Positions 5,697-8,268 of a stretch of 8,268 bases of DNA are shown here, piece by piece. Both the position numbers and the translations under genes were made by a program. The notes below the pieces were generated by a model that searched no databases, was not told the DNA's origin, and saw nothing but the letters and a program-made list of their open reading frames with translations. Numbering within the stretch: the stretch's first letter is position 1; each line of letters starts with the position of its first letter. The DNA comes from an uncultured Terrimonas sp. (GTDB lineage: Bacteria > Bacteroidota > Bacteroidia > Chitinophagales > Chitinophagaceae), in the NCBI GenBank assembly GCA_946886925.1, contig CAMPJQ010000096.1:1-8268 (forward strand), given 5' to 3'.

Positions 5697-6821
5697 ATGA
5701 AAAAAGTGCTTCTGAGAACAGTTTTGATTGTCCTGTTAAGTAGTAGCAAGAATTCTTACGCGCAGTTCCGAAAATATTCAAATGAGTTTTTGAATATAGG
5801 AGCCGGGGCAAGAGGACTGGGGATGGGTGGCGCGCAAATAGCTTCGGTTAGCGATGGCAATGCGGGTTACTGGAATCCGGCCGGGCTCGTACATATCAAA
5901 GATAACCCGGTTGTAAATTTTATGCATGCGGAATATTTTTCCGGGATTGGTAAGTACGATTATGGCAGTGTGGCGATTCCTTTAAGCGATAAAAAAAGAA
6001 CCATTGCCTTATCCCTGTTGCGATTTGGTGTAGATGACATTCCCAATACTTTATACCTTGTTGAGCCCGATGGTTCTATCAACTATAATAATATCCGTTC
6101 TTTTTCTTCGGCCGATTATGCTTTTCTTTTTTCTTATGCCCAGAGTGTAAAGCAAACAGGCAACAAATTGTTCAGTTTTGGCGTCAATGCCAAAGTTATT
6201 CATAGGAATGTAGGAACATTTGCAAAGGCTTGGGGTTTTGGTTTGGATGCCGGCGTGCAGATGCATACCGGGCGGTGGAAATTAGGTATTGCCGCAAGGG
6301 ATGTAACTACAACTTTCAATGCCTGGAGCTTTAGTTTTACAGAAGAGGAAAAAGAAGTGCTTTATCTTACAGACAATGAAATACCGGTAAAGTCAACAGA
6401 GCTTACGGCGCCCCGGTTGGTGCTGGGCGGGGCATACGATTTCGCCATAGGCAAAAATTTCAATCTCCTTGCCGAAGCTAATCTGGACCTCACTTTTGAT
6501 GGCAAAAGAAATGTAATTGTCAGTGCAGACCCGGTAAGCATTGATCCTCGTTTAGGGATTGAGCTGGGATACAAAGGCCTCATTTTTGTCAGGGGCGGTG
6601 TTTATAATTTTCAGCGTGCACTGGCAGACGGAGACACCCTCAATCAAAAAAAAGTATGGATATATCAGCCCAGCTTGGGCGCCGGCTTTAAATTAAAGCA
6701 TATCGCCATTGATTATGCTTTTACGAATCTTGCCAATCAATCCAATCCCTTGTATACGCATATCTTTTCTATCCGGTTAGATTTGGTGAAAAAGGAAAAG
6801 AATAAAAGCGTTAAAAACTAA
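5697..6821 (+). CDS. PorV/PorQ family outer-membrane protein, probable PorV2
   Basis: 374 residues. A signal peptide (about 1-23, ending SYAQ) is followed by the family hallmark GAGARGLGMGGA (35-46) and GNAGYWNPAGL (54-64). The rest alternates amphipathic strands with polar loops and has repeated strand motifs (KLGIAARDVT, PRLVLGGAYDF, LGIELGYKGL, IDYAFTNL), as expected of a FadL-like outer-membrane barrel. In Porphyromonas gingivalis, PorV carries T9SS cargo from the translocon to the PorU sortase, while PorQ belongs to the attachment complex. This gene sits 7 bases ahead of a PorU-like sortase, so a shuttle or anchor role for that sortase is the best inference. The PorV2 call rests on this gene order and on the partner's N-terminus resembling the PorU2 form; the sequence does not exclude PorV or PorQ proper. 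A lysine-rich tail (365-374) closes the protein. Confidence 0.85.
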   Translation: MKKVLLRTVLIVLLSSSKNSYAQFRKYSNEFLNIGAGARGLGMGGAQIASVSDGNAGYWNPAGLVHIKDNPVVNFMHAEYFSGIGKYDYGSVAIPLSDKKRTIALSLLRFGVDDIPNTLYLVEPDGSINYNNIRSFSSADYAFLFSYAQSVKQTGNKLFSFGVNAKVIHRNVGTFAKAWGFGLDAGVQMHTGRWKLGIAARDVTTTFNAWSFSFTEEEKEVLYLTDNEIPVKSTELTAPRLVLGGAYDFAIGKNFNLLAEANLDLTFDGKRNVIVSADPVSIDPRLGIELGYKGLIFVRGGVYNFQRALADGDTLNQKKVWIYQPSLGAGFKLKHIAIDYAFTNLANQSNPLYTHIFSIRLDLVKKEKNKSVKN

Positions 6822-6828
6822 ATAGCGT

Positions 6829-8268
6829 ATGATGAAACGGGTTTTATTTATAATATTCGTGTTAAGCTCTTTTGCCGCCAAAGCTCAGTATAACAATGAG
6901 TGGATAGACTATAATAAAACCTATTATAAATTTCCCGTTGGCAAAGATGGATTATACCGGATTCCTCAGGCTGCTTTACAGGCCATTGGGTTAGACAATA
7001 CACCGGCAGAATATTTCCAGTTGTGGCGAAATGGAATACAGGTGCCTTTGTATACTTCTGTAGCTTCAGGTGCTTTGGGCGCAGGTGGTTATATGGAGTT
7101 TTGGGGAGAAATGAATGATGGAAAACCCGATACAAAATTATACAGGAATATCAATGATCAGTTATCCGATAAATGGAGTCTTGAAACCGATACGGCTTCA
7201 TTCTTTTTAACAGTCAATCCTTCAGGCGGTAACCTTAGAATGGTTGATGAAACCAATAATGTTGCAGGTAACACGCTGGCTGCAGAGCCTTATTTTATGT
7301 ACACCTATGGAAAATATTTTAAAAACAGGATCAATCCGGGCAATGCAGGGCTGGTAGGCGAATATGTATATTCTTCGTCTTATGATAAGGGAGAAGGTTA
7401 TACCAGTGGAGACATACGTCCCGCCACCCCTTTAGCTGAGCCAGTTATTAACAATTTATTTCCGTATGCGGGAGGGCCAGATGGCAGCTTTTTTATTGCG
7501 GGCTCGGGTAATGCATTGTATAACCGCAACTTCAGGGTCAGCATTAATAATACCCAGGTTGTAGATGCCGTGATGAATGTTTTTAATGACCTGCGCCAGC
7601 AGGTAACCCTACCAGTGAGTTTAATCAGTACAGGTACTGCTGCTATAAAGATCACCAATACTTCTACTAACCCCAACGACAGGATGGTGGTATCGAAGTA
7701 TGAGATCACTTACCCCCGGCAATTCAACTTTGGCAACAGCACTAATTTTATATTTGAGTTACCGGCCACGGGCACAGGAAATTTTCTTAGGATTACCAAC
7801 TTTAACAGGGGAAGCGCTGCACCTGTACTCTTTGATCTTTCCAATCATAAAAGATATACCGGTGATATTGCTGAACCGGGTGTTATAAAATTCGCCCTGC
7901 CACCTTCTGTTCAGAAAAGAAAGCTGGTTTTAATGAGTGCAATGGCCGCCAATGTTAACATGATCAATGCATTGACTCCCCGTAATTTTATTGATTATGG
8001 CCAGCCGGATAATCATGGCAATTATCTCATCATCAGCAATCCCCTGTTGTATAATGGCACAAACGGCAATCCCGTGGAAATGTACCGCCAGTACCGCAGT
8101 TCATCGCCAGGGGGCAGCTATGTTGCAAAAATATACGACATCGGACAGTTGACCGATCAGTTTGCATTTGGCATTAAACGACACCCGTTTGCGATAAAAA
8201 ATTTTATAAAATACGCAGCGGATATCTTCCAAACAAAACCGCAGGCTGTTTTTCTCATTGGCAAAGGC
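6829..8268 (+). CDS. PorU-like C25-family T9SS sortase, probable PorU2 (3'-truncated by window edge)
   Basis: The frame stays open for 480 codons from ATG 6829 to the last base; a second ATG follows at 6832. A signal peptide (about 1-20, SFAAKAQ) precedes a mature start YNNEWIDYNKTYYKF and GKDGLYRI, then a beta-rich region with LWRNGIQVPLYT and GYMEFWGEMNDGKPD, which is the known N-terminal architecture of PorU-type proteins. From about residue 399 the gingipain-type C25 peptidase domain begins: YLIISNP, NPVEMYRQYRSSSPGG, YDIGQLTDQFAFGI, HPFAIKNF and VFLIGKG at the edge. The catalytic His and Cys lie beyond the window, so activity cannot be judged. PorU removes the C-terminal signal of T9SS cargo and joins it to surface lipopolysaccharide in P. 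gingivalis. It is 7 bases downstream of a PorV-family gene, clearly one operon. PorU2 rather than PorU is inferred from recall of the N-terminus and from the porV-then-porU order. Confidence 0.88.
   Translation, partial: MMKRVLFIIFVLSSFAAKAQYNNEWIDYNKTYYKFPVGKDGLYRIPQAALQAIGLDNTPAEYFQLWRNGIQVPLYTSVASGALGAGGYMEFWGEMNDGKPDTKLYRNINDQLSDKWSLETDTASFFLTVNPSGGNLRMVDETNNVAGNTLAAEPYFMYTYGKYFKNRINPGNAGLVGEYVYSSSYDKGEGYTSGDIRPATPLAEPVINNLFPYAGGPDGSFFIAGSGNALYNRNFRVSINNTQVVDAVMNVFNDLRQQVTLPVSLISTGTAAIKITNTSTNPNDRMVVSKYEITYPRQFNFGNSTNFIFELPATGTGNFLRITNFNRGSAAPVLFDLSNHKRYTGDIAEPGVIKFALPPSVQKRKLVLMSAMAANVNMINALTPRNFIDYGQPDNHGNYLIISNPLLYNGTNGNPVEMYRQYRSSSPGGSYVAKIYDIGQLTDQFAFGIKRHPFAIKNFIKYAADIFQTKPQAVFLIGKG

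Noticed and set aside
6848..7709. Minus-strand frames opposite the porU-like gene
   Set aside because: They are antisense to a clear sortase coding frame and show no domain or signal.

Overview
The window reads as chromosome of a Bacteroidota bacterium, most like the Chitinophagaceae/Cytophagia side of the phylum. The grounds are type IX secretion system (T9SS) cargo and machinery genes, a CKKDD lipoprotein signal, TAnnTTTG-type promoter boxes, and no Shine-Dalgarno sequences at the starts checked. Genus and species cannot be named from the sequence alone.

Layout, left to right. (1) 2-2264, plus strand: the 3' end of a PKD-repeat surface protein ending in a gliding-motility-associated (T9SS type B) C-terminal domain, then, after 4 bases, a PorP/SprF-family outer-membrane protein. 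(2) 2376-2720, plus: a 114-residue secreted protein that is little more than a signal peptide and a type A T9SS sorting domain. (3) 2721-3065: a 345-base gene-free gap with a nested imperfect inverted repeat of about 74 bases. (4) 3066-3902, plus: a lipoprotein with a Bacteroidota surface-export signal and two tryptophan-led beta-rich halves, followed by a terminator-like hairpin. (5) 4071-5499, minus: tyrS (tyrosyl-tRNA synthetase) and, downstream of it, tRNA-Gln(UUG) with its own promoter and a strong terminator. (6) 5697 to the window end, plus: a PorV/PorQ-family barrel protein and, 7 bases on, the 5' part (480 codons) of a PorU-like C25-family sortase. The pair best fits the auxiliary PorV2/PorU2 type.

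How the genes may work together: four or five of the seven protein genes concern T9SS. SprF-like proteins are known to help export type B cargo such as SprB, so the first two genes look like a cargo/helper pair. PorU-type sortases remove C-terminal signals from type A cargo and PorV-type barrels bring cargo to them, so the last two genes look like a processing pair. The small CTD-only protein is a possible substrate of such machinery. tyrS and tRNA-Gln are housekeeping genes that separate the two T9SS groups. I see no insertion sequence, CRISPR array, phage gene or replication origin.
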